Origin: Streptomyces sp. 3214.6
GTDB taxonomy: Bacteria > Actinomycetota > Actinomycetes > Streptomycetales > Streptomycetaceae
Assembly (NCBI RefSeq): GCF_900129855.1
Contig: NZ_LT670819.1
Coordinates: 9,300,001 to 9,364,000, forward strand
Length of the DNA stretch: 64,000 nucleotides
Reading direction: 5' to 3'
Below, piece after piece: positions 17,303 through 25,444 of this stretch. A model generated the notes under the pieces. That model did no database searches. It saw only the letters and a program-made list of their open reading frames with translations, and was not told the origin of the DNA. The position numbers and the translations under genes were made by a program. Within the stretch, counting starts at the first letter, position 1. Each line of letters begins with the position of its first letter.

Positions 17303-18049
17303 ATGAAGGTCGTAGTGATCGGTGGGACCGGGCTCATCGGCTCGAAGGTGGTCGCCGGGCTTGGCGAGCACGGGCACGAGGCGGTCGCGGCGTCCCCCAA
17401 CACCGGCGTCAACACGCTGACGGGTGAGGGCCTTGCCGAGGTCCTGCAGGGTGCGTCAGTGGTGGTCGACGTGTCGAACTCGCCCTCGTTCGAGGACGAG
17501 GCTGTCATGGAGTTCTTCCGCACCTCGACGACCAACCTGCTGAAGGCGGAGACCCAGGCCGGCGTGGCGCATCACGTGGCGCTGTCCGTGGTCGGCACCG
17601 ACCGTCTCCAGGGGAGCGGGTACTTCCGCGCCAAGCAGGTCCAGGAAGACCTGATCAAGGCGTCCGGCAACCCCTACTCCATCGTCCACGCCACCCAGTT
17701 CTTCGAGTTCGCGAAGGGACTCGCCGACGGGGTCACCCAGGGTGACACCGTGCACCTCCCCGACGCCAAGATCCAGCCCATCGTCTCCGACGACGTGGCC
17801 GTGGCCGTCGCCCGCACCGCGGTCGGCGCACCGGTGGGAGGCGTGGTGGAGGTCGCCGGTCCTGAGGCGTTCCAGCTGGAGGAGTTCATCCGCATGGGAC
17901 TGACCGCCCTGAACGACCCCCGCAAGATCGTCACGGATCCGCAGGCGACGTACTGGGGCGCCCCGCTGCAGGAGAACACACTCCTGCCCGGCCCGGACGC
18001 GCACATCGCGGAGACCCGCTTCGCCGACTGGCTGTCACGGCAGAAGTAA
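17303..18049 (+). CDS. NmrA/atypical-SDR NAD(P)-binding protein, copy A
   Basis: A 248-residue NAD(P)-binding epimerase-like protein with an N-terminal GGTGLIGSKV Rossmann motif (residues 7-16) and VVVDVSNSPSF. It lacks the YxxxK of classical SDRs but has YFRAKQVQE at the equivalent place, like NmrA and NDUFA9-type proteins. Such proteins are redox sensors or quinone/sugar reductases. ATG 17303 follows AAAGGAATT. Behind an exact ECF41-type promoter; NAD epimerases are classic ECF41 partners. A close paralogue is at 40852-41604 and a broken one near 50.6 kb. Confidence 0.85.
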   Translation: MKVVVIGGTGLIGSKVVAGLGEHGHEAVAASPNTGVNTLTGEGLAEVLQGASVVVDVSNSPSFEDEAVMEFFRTSTTNLLKAETQAGVAHHVALSVVGTDRLQGSGYFRAKQVQEDLIKASGNPYSIVHATQFFEFAKGLADGVTQGDTVHLPDAKIQPIVSDDVAVAVARTAVGAPVGGVVEVAGPEAFQLEEFIRMGLTALNDPRKIVTDPQATYWGAPLQENTLLPGPDAHIAETRFADWLSRQK

Positions 18050-18057
18050 TTTCTCGA

Positions 18058-18087
18058 GGTGGCCCTCACCGAAAGGAGAGGGCCACC
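18058..18087 (+). promoter_or_regulatory. Hairpin with ribosome-binding sequence in its loop
   Basis: GGTGGCCCTC (18058-18067) pairs perfectly with GAGGGCCACC (18078-18087); the loop holds AAAGGA. An ATG follows at 18089, opening a 30-codon frame that overlaps the start of the coiled-coil gene. It could be a terminator for the NmrA gene or a translational control element. Confidence 0.45.
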
Positions 18088-18156
18088 GATGTCCTTTGCC
18101 AACGGGCCGACTTCATTCCTCCGGGAGGGCGGCTCGCGCTGCTCGAACGCAAAGTC

Positions 18157-18345
18157 ATGGAGCCACCCACGATGTCCCTGATCCATGAGGACCGCATCGA
18201 CCTCGCTGCCACATTCGAGTCGCTGACCGCCGAAGCCGCCGAGCTTCGTGACCGGGTCACGGAACTGCGCCAGGAACTCGCGGCCCTCGGCGAGCGCATG
18301 ATCGTCATTTCAACCGCTCTGAACCGGCATACGCCCTACCCCTGA
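18157..18345 (+). CDS. Small coiled-coil protein, family copy 3
   Basis: A 62-residue protein (57 if ATG 18172, which has GGAG nine bases upstream, is used). Residues 17-55 form a helix LAATFESLTAEAAELRDRV...ALGERMIVISTALNRH, related to the other two small coiled-coil proteins. As with copy 1, a short upstream frame (18089-18181) with a good ribosome site overlaps the start. It lies 107 bases downstream of the NmrA gene and may share its ECF41-type promoter. Function unknown. Confidence 0.55.
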   Translation: MEPPTMSLIHEDRIDLAATFESLTAEAAELRDRVTELRQELAALGERMIVISTALNRHTPYP

Positions 18346-18549
18346 CCTCCTCGTCCGGGCCAAGAGGCGTTGCGGCAGGAGGCGACGGCGCGTGGGTACG
18401 CGTCGTCCCCGTCGAGCCTGGATTAGCCGCGAGAGGCTGAGCCCGAGGAAAGTCGCCGACGACGTCCGGTACGCCGTCACCCGGCCCAGCCACGTCTGCG
18501 TCGACGACATTCCGCCCGCCCGGAGGCCCGCTGACACCTGCCGCAGCAG

Positions 18550-19218
18550 TCACCGCCGACCGCCCGCATCACTCGACAGCACCCTCTCCAGGTGCCCGAG
18601 GTCACCCGTCTGGGCCGCCGAGAGGAACGCCTGAACAAGACGCCGGTGCGCGACGGAGTCGACCTGCTGCCTGCGGCGGTCCCCGTTGAGACGCCGCTGG
18701 GCGCGTGCAACCTGCTGCCTCGTGTTGACGACGCTGAGATGCAGGATCTCGGCGATCCGGTCGTACGGGCAGCCGAAGCCCTCCCGCAGGACGTACGCGG
18801 CGCGTTGCCTCGGAGTCAGGGTTTCCATCAGCAGGAGGACCGCTCGCTCGACGGCGTCCTGCCGCTCGGCCACCTCTTCAGGGCCCGCGTGGTGGTCCAC
18901 CCGCTCCGGGAGCGAGGGGCTGTCACAGGACTCCCGGCGCTTCCAGGCGGACTGGACGACGTTGATGGCCAGCCGGACGGCGGTCGTCCTGAGCAGTGCC
19001 GGCGGATTGGAGACGGCCGTGCGGTCGGCATCCTGCCACCGCAGCCACGTCTCCTGGATGACGTCCTCGGCTTCGTTCGCGTTTCCGACGATGTGCCTGG
19101 CGAGGGTGAGCAGCCCGGGCCTGGCCTGCACGAACACCCAGGTCGCGTCGTCCAGCGCGATGACGGATGTGCCCGCCGTCTCCCGGCTCTGCCCGGTCTC
19201 GGTCAGCTGTGTGTCCAT
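18550..19218 (-). CDS. ECF41-type sigma factor with truncated C-terminal extension
   Basis: A 222-residue protein. Sigma2 has ARHIVGNANEAEDVIQETWLRW; sigma4 has RQRAAYVLREGFGCPYDRIAEIL. The linker SLPER stands where WLPEP is in other ECF41 proteins. The SnoaL-like extension is reduced to AHRRLVQAFLSAAQTGDLGHLERVLSSDAG and then stops, so DGGGK and NPDKL are missing. ATG 19218 follows AGGAGCC; the much longer open frame to 19701 is an artefact of high GC. No ECF41-type promoter is seen in its 312-base upstream region. Confidence 0.85.
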   Translation of the reverse strand: MDTQLTETGQSRETAGTSVIALDDATWVFVQARPGLLTLARHIVGNANEAEDVIQETWLRWQDADRTAVSNPPALLRTTAVRLAINVVQSAWKRRESCDSPSLPERVDHHAGPEEVAERQDAVERAVLLLMETLTPRQRAAYVLREGFGCPYDRIAEILHLSVVNTRQQVARAQRRLNGDRRRQQVDSVAHRRLVQAFLSAAQTGDLGHLERVLSSDAGGRR

Positions 19219-19530
19219 GTCCGGCTCCTCTGCTCCGTGGGTCAGCAGCTCGAAGAGCAGCCGGCACCAATGTCGCGCCCGAGGGCAGCCCGGCGCGCCC
19301 TTGGAAGGCCGTAGGGGATTGCGTGGTCGTGCCGTGGGAGATCCGTGGCCGACCCGTCGGACCGTCGTTCCGGACGGCACTCGACCACTACGCTCGCTCA
19401 AAGTCGGAAGTTCTCCACTTTCGCAGCCGTTTCCGATGGAACCGGCTCGCCTCGGTTGCGCCACGGCCGCAGTCATCCGGCTACGCGCCAGCCGACGCGC
19501 CGCCATGAGGATCTGACGTGGGAGGCTGCC
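19219..19530. other. 312-base gap between sigma factor and LAL remnant
   Basis: It must contain the sigma factor promoter, but I see no clear -35/-10 pair or operator. Confidence 0.4.
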
Positions 19531-19975
19531 ATGACGAGCCGCGGTTCCGGAGCCGGAACTCCTCGGCAGGCGGAGCGAGCGTCGGGCCCTCGACGACCTG
19601 CTGGCGGGCGCCAGGGACGGGCGCAGCGGAGTCCTGGTCCTTCGAGGTGAGGCGGGGATCGGGAAAACCGAGCTGCTGAAATACCTGCTGGGTCGTGCCA
19701 CCGGATGCCGTACCTTCGGCGTGGCCGGCGTCCAGTCCGAGATGGAGCTCTCCTACGCCGGCCTGCACCAGCTCTGCGCACCGCTGCTGTCGGGTTCGCG
19801 GAGGACTCCCGAAAGCTTCTCGCCTCGGTCGTCACCGGCCCAGGTCGCGGCGGCGCTCGGCCGTGACGCCGACAGCGGAAGCATCAACGCGGTCCGCAGC
19901 ACACTCGATCGCCTCGTCGCCTCCTCCCGCATTGAGCGCGCCGGCCGGGGCTTGTATCGCACCGGGCGTTCCTAG
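19531..19975 (+). pseudogene. LAL regulator remnant fused to unrelated winged-helix-like tail
   Basis: ATG 19531, preceded by GGGAGGCTGCC exactly as in the LAL gene at 62040, begins a LAL N-terminus that shifts frame near 19560. It then reads LALDDLLAGARDGRSG-like sequence, the P-loop GEAGIGKTELL and the conserved SEMELSYAGLHQLCAPLLSG. After about 19795 the sequence changes to a short winged-helix-like segment (AQVAAALGRDADSG...SRIERAGRGLYRTG) and stops. About 850 residues of the usual LAL are gone. Confidence 0.7.
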
Positions 19976-19985
19976 CGCTCGGCGG

Positions 19986-20366
19986 TCACCGCGACGAGCC
20001 AAGGATCACCACGACGCAGGCGATGATCGTCAGGGTGATCAGCACCATTCCGGTGAGTGTTCCCCGCAGCCATTGCCGGATCCTGACGTGGTGCTGCGCC
20101 TCCATCGCGCCGACGCGTTCGGCGATGTGATCGGTCACCATGCGGGCTACGTGTTTCTGCTCGTCGACGTACCACTGCTCGATGTCCCGCTTCTGCTCGG
20201 GGGTGAGCCCCTCCACGCGCGCGGTGAATGCCGCCACGCGGCGGTACGTCGCTCCCCTGTGAGCCTCCCGGTACAAGAAGCCCTCGATGTCGGGCAGGCC
20301 GCGGGCGGCCTCCTCGCGTGCGGACACGGCGTACCCCCAATGAAAACGAGAACCCCACATGGTCAT
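19986..20366 (-). CDS. Small membrane-anchored protein coupled to NDH-2
   Basis: A 126-residue protein with a soluble helical N-terminal region and one C-terminal hydrophobic helix (GMVLITLTIIACVVVIL), so a tail-anchored membrane protein. It has several His/Glu residues (EQWYVDEQKHVARMVTDHIAE). Its ATG overlaps the NDH-2 stop as ATGA, with GAAGGAAGG upstream, so it is translationally coupled and probably acts with the dehydrogenase at the membrane. No known family recognised. Confidence 0.7.
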   Translation of the reverse strand: MTMWGSRFHWGYAVSAREEAARGLPDIEGFLYREAHRGATYRRVAAFTARVEGLTPEQKRDIEQWYVDEQKHVARMVTDHIAERVGAMEAQHHVRIRQWLRGTLTGMVLITLTIIACVVVILGSSR

Positions 20367-21718
20367 GGTGCGCTGCCTTCCTTCGCACGGCCGGCGCTCG
20401 GGTCCTGCGGCTGCCCACCCGTGACGAAGGCGTCCCGCGGACGCTGGACGGAGGCGAGGGACACGAGATCCCGGCCTGTCAGGGCCGCGGTGAGCCAGAC
20501 CGCCAGAACGCGGATCTTGCGTTCCCAGCTGGGCACCGCGAGCACGTGATAACCCCGGTGCATCAGCCACGCCGGGAATCCCCTGATGACGATGCCCTTG
20601 TACTGGAAGATGCCCCGCCCCAGCCCCAGCGTCGCCACCACGCCCAGGCTGCCGTGCCGGTAGTTCCGGACTCGCCGCCCGCGCAGGTCGGCCACGAGGT
20701 TCCTGGCGAGACGTCTGCCCTGTCGCACGGCGTGCTGGGCGTTCGGCACCGTGCGCGCGCCCGGCACCGGCGAGGCCAGGTCGGGGATGGACGCGTCGTC
20801 GCCGGCGGCCCACACGTTCGGCACGGGCTCGGCGTCCGTGCCCACGCGTAGATCGGCGCGGGCCAGCAGCAGACCGCGCTCGTCGAGGGGCAGGTCCGTG
20901 TGGTTGTGCACGACCGGGTTCGCGGCGTTGCCGGCGGCCCAGACGATCAGCTCGGAGTCGTACTCCGCTCCGTCGGAGAGGACGACGTGGCCGTCCTCGG
21001 CGGACAGCAGTTGCGTGTTGAGGTGGACATGTGCGCCGCGGCGTTCCAGGTGGCGTACCACCCAGGCACCCGGCCGGTCGCTCACCTCGGGCAGGATGCG
21101 GCCCCGGGCCTCGACCAGGTGGAAGGACAGGTCGTCGATGCTCAGTTCCGGATAGGACCTGAGCATCGCGGTCGCCAGTGACAGCAGTTCACCGAAGCCC
21201 TCGACGCCGGAGAACCCGCCTCCCACGAACGTGACGGTGAGCAGCTTTTGCCGCTCGGGGCCGGCCGGCAGCGACGCGGCCTGGTCGAACGCGGTCATCA
21301 GCCGGTCACGGATCGCCACGGCCTCCTCCACGTGCTTGAGGCCGATGGCCTGCTGCGCGAGTCCGGGAATGGGGAAGGTGCGGGTCACCGCGCCGGCGGT
21401 GACCACGAGGATGTCATACCGAAGCTCGTAGGCGTCGCCGCGCACCGGGCGGACGGTCACCGTACGGTCCGCGTTGCTGATCCCGGTCACCGTGCCAGAG
21501 ATCAGCCGGGTGCCCCGCAGGTGCCGCCGCAGTGACACGACGGCGTGACGTGCCTCCACCGAACCGGCCGCCACCTCGGGCAGGAAGGGCTGATAGGTCA
21601 TGTACGGGCGCGGGTCGACGACCGTGACCCGCGCCTCGTCCGAACGCAGCTTCTTCTGCAGACCCCAGGCGGTGTAGAAGCCCGCGTATCCGCCGCCGAC
21701 AATCAGAATCTCTCGCAT
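20363..21718 (-). CDS. ndh: Type II NADH dehydrogenase (NDH-2)
   Basis: A 451-residue single-subunit NAD(P)H:quinone oxidoreductase. The FAD Rossmann motif GGGYAG is at residues 8-13. The second, NAD-binding motif is FVGGGFSGVEG, followed by VEARGRILPEV. The FAD-anchoring AGDDASIPD and a C-terminal amphipathic membrane-binding region (GIVIRGFPAWLMHRGYHVLAVP) are typical. It feeds electrons to quinone without proton pumping. ATG 21718 follows GAGGGAG. The exact ECF41-type promoter about 30 bases upstream places respiratory NADH disposal in the regulon. Confidence 0.9.
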   Translation of the reverse strand: MREILIVGGGYAGFYTAWGLQKKLRSDEARVTVVDPRPYMTYQPFLPEVAAGSVEARHAVVSLRRHLRGTRLISGTVTGISNADRTVTVRPVRGDAYELRYDILVVTAGAVTRTFPIPGLAQQAIGLKHVEEAVAIRDRLMTAFDQAASLPAGPERQKLLTVTFVGGGFSGVEGFGELLSLATAMLRSYPELSIDDLSFHLVEARGRILPEVSDRPGAWVVRHLERRGAHVHLNTQLLSAEDGHVVLSDGAEYDSELIVWAAGNAANPVVHNHTDLPLDERGLLLARADLRVGTDAEPVPNVWAAGDDASIPDLASPVPGARTVPNAQHAVRQGRRLARNLVADLRGRRVRNYRHGSLGVVATLGLGRGIFQYKGIVIRGFPAWLMHRGYHVLAVPSWERKIRVLAVWLTAALTGRDLVSLASVQRPRDAFVTGGQPQDPSAGRAKEGSAP

Positions 21719-21750
21719 GACTCCCTCTGCTCCTTGTCCGTCACCATGTA

Positions 21751-21777
21751 GACCGCTCAGGCCGGGCCGGTGTGACA
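21751..21777 (-). promoter_or_regulatory. ECF41-type promoter (exact)
   Basis: On the minus strand TGTCACA (21777-21771), N16, GGTC (21754-21751), driving ndh and the small membrane protein. Confidence 0.8.
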
Positions 21778-21983
21778 TGCGACGGCGGCTCAGTGAGTGG
21801 CGTGTTGTGCCGCCACGTGGATGTAGACGAACCGCATCGATCCGGCGAACCGGGTGATCCAGTCGGCGATCCGCAACTGGACGTCCTCGGCGCGCTCCTT
21901 CCGCACCTCGAGATGGGCGGGGTGCCTGTGCGCCGGGGACGCTCGTCCCCGTACGGCGTCGGTCCGTCCGGCTCGGATGGCCC

Positions 21984-22433
21984 TTATCGAAGTGACTCAC
22001 CGGGGCCGCTCAGGAGTTGGTGGACGGCTCCGTCCATGTCCAGGTGGCACTCCTCGGTACCGGGGGGCACCACCGCGAGGGTTCGCTGCAGAAAGCCCCC
22101 GAGGGCTCGCGCCGAGGCGGTCACCACGACCGCCTCCTGCTTCGGACACGGGCACAGTGCGATGTGTACATGGTCCGCCCCCGGGTCCCGGCAGGGCCAG
22201 ACCTGGACGTCACCGACGCCGGTGAGCTTCGCCAGCCCGTCCAGGAGGAGATCGCGACCGACCACCCAGCGCACGGTCGTGTCTGCGCGCATGTGGAACG
22301 TCAGGGACACCGCGTAGGGATCGGCTCTGTCGTAGGACAGATCAAGCATCACCGGCCGGTCCACTCCTTCGGCGACGACCAGACGGACAAGCATCCGGCA
22401 CACCACCGGCGTACAACTGTCGGGTTCTCTCAT
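21984..22433 (-). CDS. SsgA-like (SALP) sporulation/cell-division protein
   Basis: A 149-residue protein of the SsgA/SsgB family, restricted to morphologically complex actinomycetes. Family features include DLSYDRADPYAVSLTFHM, VRWVVGRDLLLDGL, GVGDVQVWPC, VVVTASARALGGFLQRT and VPPGTEECHLDMD. SALPs control septum placement and peptidoglycan remodelling during sporulation. ATG 22433 is the most likely start. No ECF41-type promoter is found: TGTGATG at 22487-22493 lacks a -10. Confidence 0.88.
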   Translation of the reverse strand: MREPDSCTPVVCRMLVRLVVAEGVDRPVMLDLSYDRADPYAVSLTFHMRADTTVRWVVGRDLLLDGLAKLTGVGDVQVWPCRDPGADHVHIALCPCPKQEAVVVTASARALGGFLQRTLAVVPPGTEECHLDMDGAVHQLLSGPGESLR

Positions 22434-22587
22434 CACATCACCGCTCGGTAGATCTTGGGAGCACGGGAGATTCGGAGGGCACACGGTGTGATGCATCCAG
22501 CGCCGCTCGTGTGATTCAGGGACATCACGATTCTGCAAGGCCCTCGTGTGCTCGCACCATCAGTCAAATGACCCGCAAGTCGCCACG

Positions 22588-22601
22588 CAGTCACGTGACT
22601 G
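22588..22601. promoter_or_regulatory. Palindrome upstream of LAL gene
   Basis: CAGTCACGTGACTG, a perfect 14-bp palindrome about 90 bases before the LAL ATG at 22688. Possible operator; no regulator can be assigned. Confidence 0.35.
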
Positions 22602-22687
22602 ATGTTTGTCCTCGCCGACCGGTGCACAGTGAGCCCAAGCCTTCCCGCCCTACAGCGGGAGGGACGGCGCAAACGTACGGAGTACCC

Positions 22688-25444
22688 ATGTCACTCGGCT
22701 CGCGCGTCGAACGGTTGCCCAAGACCCCTGCCGCGGACGCCAGTCAGTCCCCTGAGGTGGTGGGGCGTGCGCGGCAACTCCGGGAGATCACGGCGCTGAT
22801 CGGGCAGGGCTCGGCCGCGGGCCGTGCCCTGCTGCTCTCCGGGGAGCCGGGCGTGGGCAAGAGCGCCGTGCTCGGGGAGGTCGCCAGGGTCATGTCCGGG
22901 TCGGGTGCCCGGGTGCTGTCGGCCGTCGGCGTCCGGTTCGAGTCCGAGCTCGCCTACTCCGGCCTTCACCAGTTGCTGTTGCCGCTGAACGACCGGATCG
23001 AGCGCTTGGAGGACACCCACCGGAGGGTTCTGCGCAGTGCGCTGGGCTACGGGGGCGATCCGGTGCCCGACAGTCTTCACGTCTCCGACTCGGTGATCTT
23101 CCTGCTGCGCCGAGTGGCAACCGAACGCCCTGTGTTCATCGTCGTGGACGACCTCGGCTGTTTCGACCGGGCCAGTTCGGAGGTGCTGGGCTTCGTCGCC
23201 CGTCGGTCGGCGGGCAGCCGTATCGGATTCCTCGCCGCCTGCAGATCGGGAGACGAGACTTTCTTCGACCGAGCCGGGCTCACCGAGTACGCGCTGCCGC
23301 CGCTGGATCGCGACGCGGCCGTGGAACTGCTCGGAGTCCGCTTTCCGGGGCTGGCCGGACCGGCGCGGGACCGCGTCCTGGCGCAGGCGCAGGGCAACCC
23401 GCTGGCGCTCGTGGAGCTGCCCGCCGCGCTGAGCGGCCCGCAACGCGGCGCGCCGGCCGATCTGCACGACGTACTGCCCCTCTCCTCACGTCTTCGGATC
23501 CGCCTCGCTTCGCGCGTGGCCCGCCTTCCCGCCGAGTCGCGCCGGCTTCTGCTGCTGCTCGCCCTCGACGACACCGGAGATCCAGGAGTCCTCCGTGCCG
23601 GATCGGACGACTCGAAGGCTCTTACGGCGCTGTCAGCGGTGGAGTCGGACCGTCTGATCACGTTCGACGACACGAACCGACGGTTCGTCTTCCGGGATCC
23701 GCTGACGAGGGCCGCGGTCGTCGAGACCAGCACCCTGACCGAGCGATGCCAGGCCCACAAGACCCTGGCCGAGATCCGCGCGGAGACGCCTGAGCGGCGG
23801 GCCTGGCACCTGGGACGGGCAACGCTCGTTCCCGACGAGCGTGTCGCCGCTCTGCTGGAGGAGGCCGGGCATCGTGCCGCCACGCGAGGTGACGCTGCAG
23901 AGGCGGTCGCCACGTTCACCAGGGCCGCCGAGCTGAGCCCCCGTGCCGTGGACCGAGGACGCCGACTGACCCGGGCCGCATACCTCGGTGCCGACGCGAC
24001 CGGTGAGCTGCGCGCGGCGTCGGAACTCCTCGACCGCGCCCGGCGCGCGGACCCGGGCCTCACCGGGTCTCCGCTGACCGCCGCCACGGCGGCTCTCCTC
24101 CTGCTCAACGGCGGTGACGGCGACATCGACATGGCCCACCGTCTCCTGGTGGAGGCCATCGAGACCGGCAGCCATGGATACGACGCCGAGGACGACCTTC
24201 TCATCGAGGCACTGCACATCCTGCAGCTGGTGTGCTGGGCCGGTGGTCGCGATGCCCTGTGGGAACCCTTCCACGCGGCCCTCGACCGTCTGAAGCCGAC
24301 TGCACCGCCTCCGCTCTCCGCCTGCGGCAGGACGTGGAGGGAACCTGCCGGCACCGGCTCGGTCGGCCGTCACGGCATGGCCCCTGTCCGCCTCGACCGG
24401 CTGACGGAACTGCGGGGCGTCTCTTGGGACGCGGTCCGTCGGGGACGCCGGGGCGGCCACGTGCGCCGGCACATCGACGCGCTCATGCACCTGTGCCTGC
24501 AGGATTTCCCGACCGGCCGGTGGGAGGAGGCCAAAACGCTGGCCGCCGAGGGCCTGAGGCTCTGCGAGGAGCGCCAATACCCGTTCTTCTCCTGGTATTT
24601 CGAGTACCACCAGGCCCTGCTCGCCGCCGTCCACGGGCACTTCGAAGAGAGCAGGAGTACGGCCGACCGAATCACGCAGTGGGCCGTGCCTCGTGGAGTT
24701 CTGGCGGCGGCGGCCTTCGCCGACCATGCGCGAGTCCTGGCCGAACTCGGTGCCGGCGACTACGAATGCGCGTACCGGCACGCCGTGGCGATCAGCCCTG
24801 CGGGCCGACTCGCGCCCCACGCTCCGTACGCGCTGTGGGTCTGCATGGACCTGGTGGAAGCGGCGGTGCACACGCGGCGCACCGCTGAGGCGGAGGCACA
24901 CGTGCGTGCGATGCGGGAAGCCGGTGTCGCGGCTCTCTCCCCGCGGCTGGCGCTGTTGGTGGCGGGCTCGGTCGCGCTGGCAGCACCCGATGACGGCGCG
25001 GTCGGGTGCTTCGAGCAGGCGCTGGGCGTCCCGGGAGCGCAGGACTGGCCCTTCGATCTGGCGCGGATCCGGCTGGCCTACGGGGAGCGTCTGAGGCGCA
25101 TGCGCTTCGTCACGGAGGCCCGAGCCCAGCTGGACTCGGCGGCCGAGGTGTTCGAGCACCTGGGCGCCCGGCCGTGGGCCGACCGGGCCATGGGCGAACT
25201 CCGCACCACCCGCCGGTCCCGCACCGGAGCGAAGCACGGTTCCGTGACCCTCACCGCGCAGGAGCAGGAGATCGCCGTACTCGCCGCTTCCGGGTTGACC
25301 AACAAGCAGATCGGCGAACGTCTCCACCTCTCGCCCCGAACCGTTGGTTCGCACCTCTACCGGTTGTTCCCGAAACTTGGAATCGCCTCACGTGCGGCAC
25401 TGAGGGACGCGCTCGCGTCCCTTGCAGGAAGCAACGCCTTCTAG
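22688..25444 (+). CDS. LAL-family (large ATP-binding LuxR) regulator 1
   Basis: A 918-residue regulator. The AAA/STAND ATPase domain has Walker A GEPGVGKS (52-59) and a Walker B-like FIVVDDLGCFD near 155; the usual Gln-Trp after DD is replaced by Leu-Gly. Helical TPR-like repeats follow. The C-terminus carries a LuxR helix-turn-helix (LTAQEQEIAVLAASGLTNKQI...SPRTVGSHLYRLFPKLGI). It is presumed to be an ATP-dependent activator. ATG 22688 follows GGAG. It converges on LAL 2; the two stop codons share CTAG at 25441-25444. Confidence 0.88.
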   Translation: MSLGSRVERLPKTPAADASQSPEVVGRARQLREITALIGQGSAAGRALLLSGEPGVGKSAVLGEVARVMSGSGARVLSAVGVRFESELAYSGLHQLLLPLNDRIERLEDTHRRVLRSALGYGGDPVPDSLHVSDSVIFLLRRVATERPVFIVVDDLGCFDRASSEVLGFVARRSAGSRIGFLAACRSGDETFFDRAGLTEYALPPLDRDAAVELLGVRFPGLAGPARDRVLAQAQGNPLALVELPAALSGPQRGAPADLHDVLPLSSRLRIRLASRVARLPAESRRLLLLLALDDTGDPGVLRAGSDDSKALTALSAVESDRLITFDDTNRRFVFRDPLTRAAVVETSTLTERCQAHKTLAEIRAETPERRAWHLGRATLVPDERVAALLEEAGHRAATRGDAAEAVATFTRAAELSPRAVDRGRRLTRAAYLGADATGELRAASELLDRARRADPGLTGSPLTAATAALLLLNGGDGDIDMAHRLLVEAIETGSHGYDAEDDLLIEALHILQLVCWAGGRDALWEPFHAALDRLKPTAPPPLSACGRTWREPAGTGSVGRHGMAPVRLDRLTELRGVSWDAVRRGRRGGHVRRHIDALMHLCLQDFPTGRWEEAKTLAAEGLRLCEERQYPFFSWYFEYHQALLAAVHGHFEESRSTADRITQWAVPRGVLAAAAFADHARVLAELGAGDYECAYRHAVAISPAGRLAPHAPYALWVCMDLVEAAVHTRRTAEAEAHVRAMREAGVAALSPRLALLVAGSVALAAPDDGAVGCFEQALGVPGAQDWPFDLARIRLAYGERLRRMRFVTEARAQLDSAAEVFEHLGARPWADRAMGELRTTRRSRTGAKHGSVTLTAQEQEIAVLAASGLTNKQIGERLHLSPRTVGSHLYRLFPKLGIASRAALRDALASLAGSNAF

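Noticed and set aside
18921..18927. TGTCACA inside the sigma factor gene at 18550-19218
   Set aside because: Inside a coding region on the opposite strand and without a -10.
23633..25354. 573-codon minus frame opposite LAL 1, and similar long frames opposite LAL 3, 4 and 5
   Set aside because: All are shadows in high-GC sequence; the sense strand carries Walker and HTH motifs.
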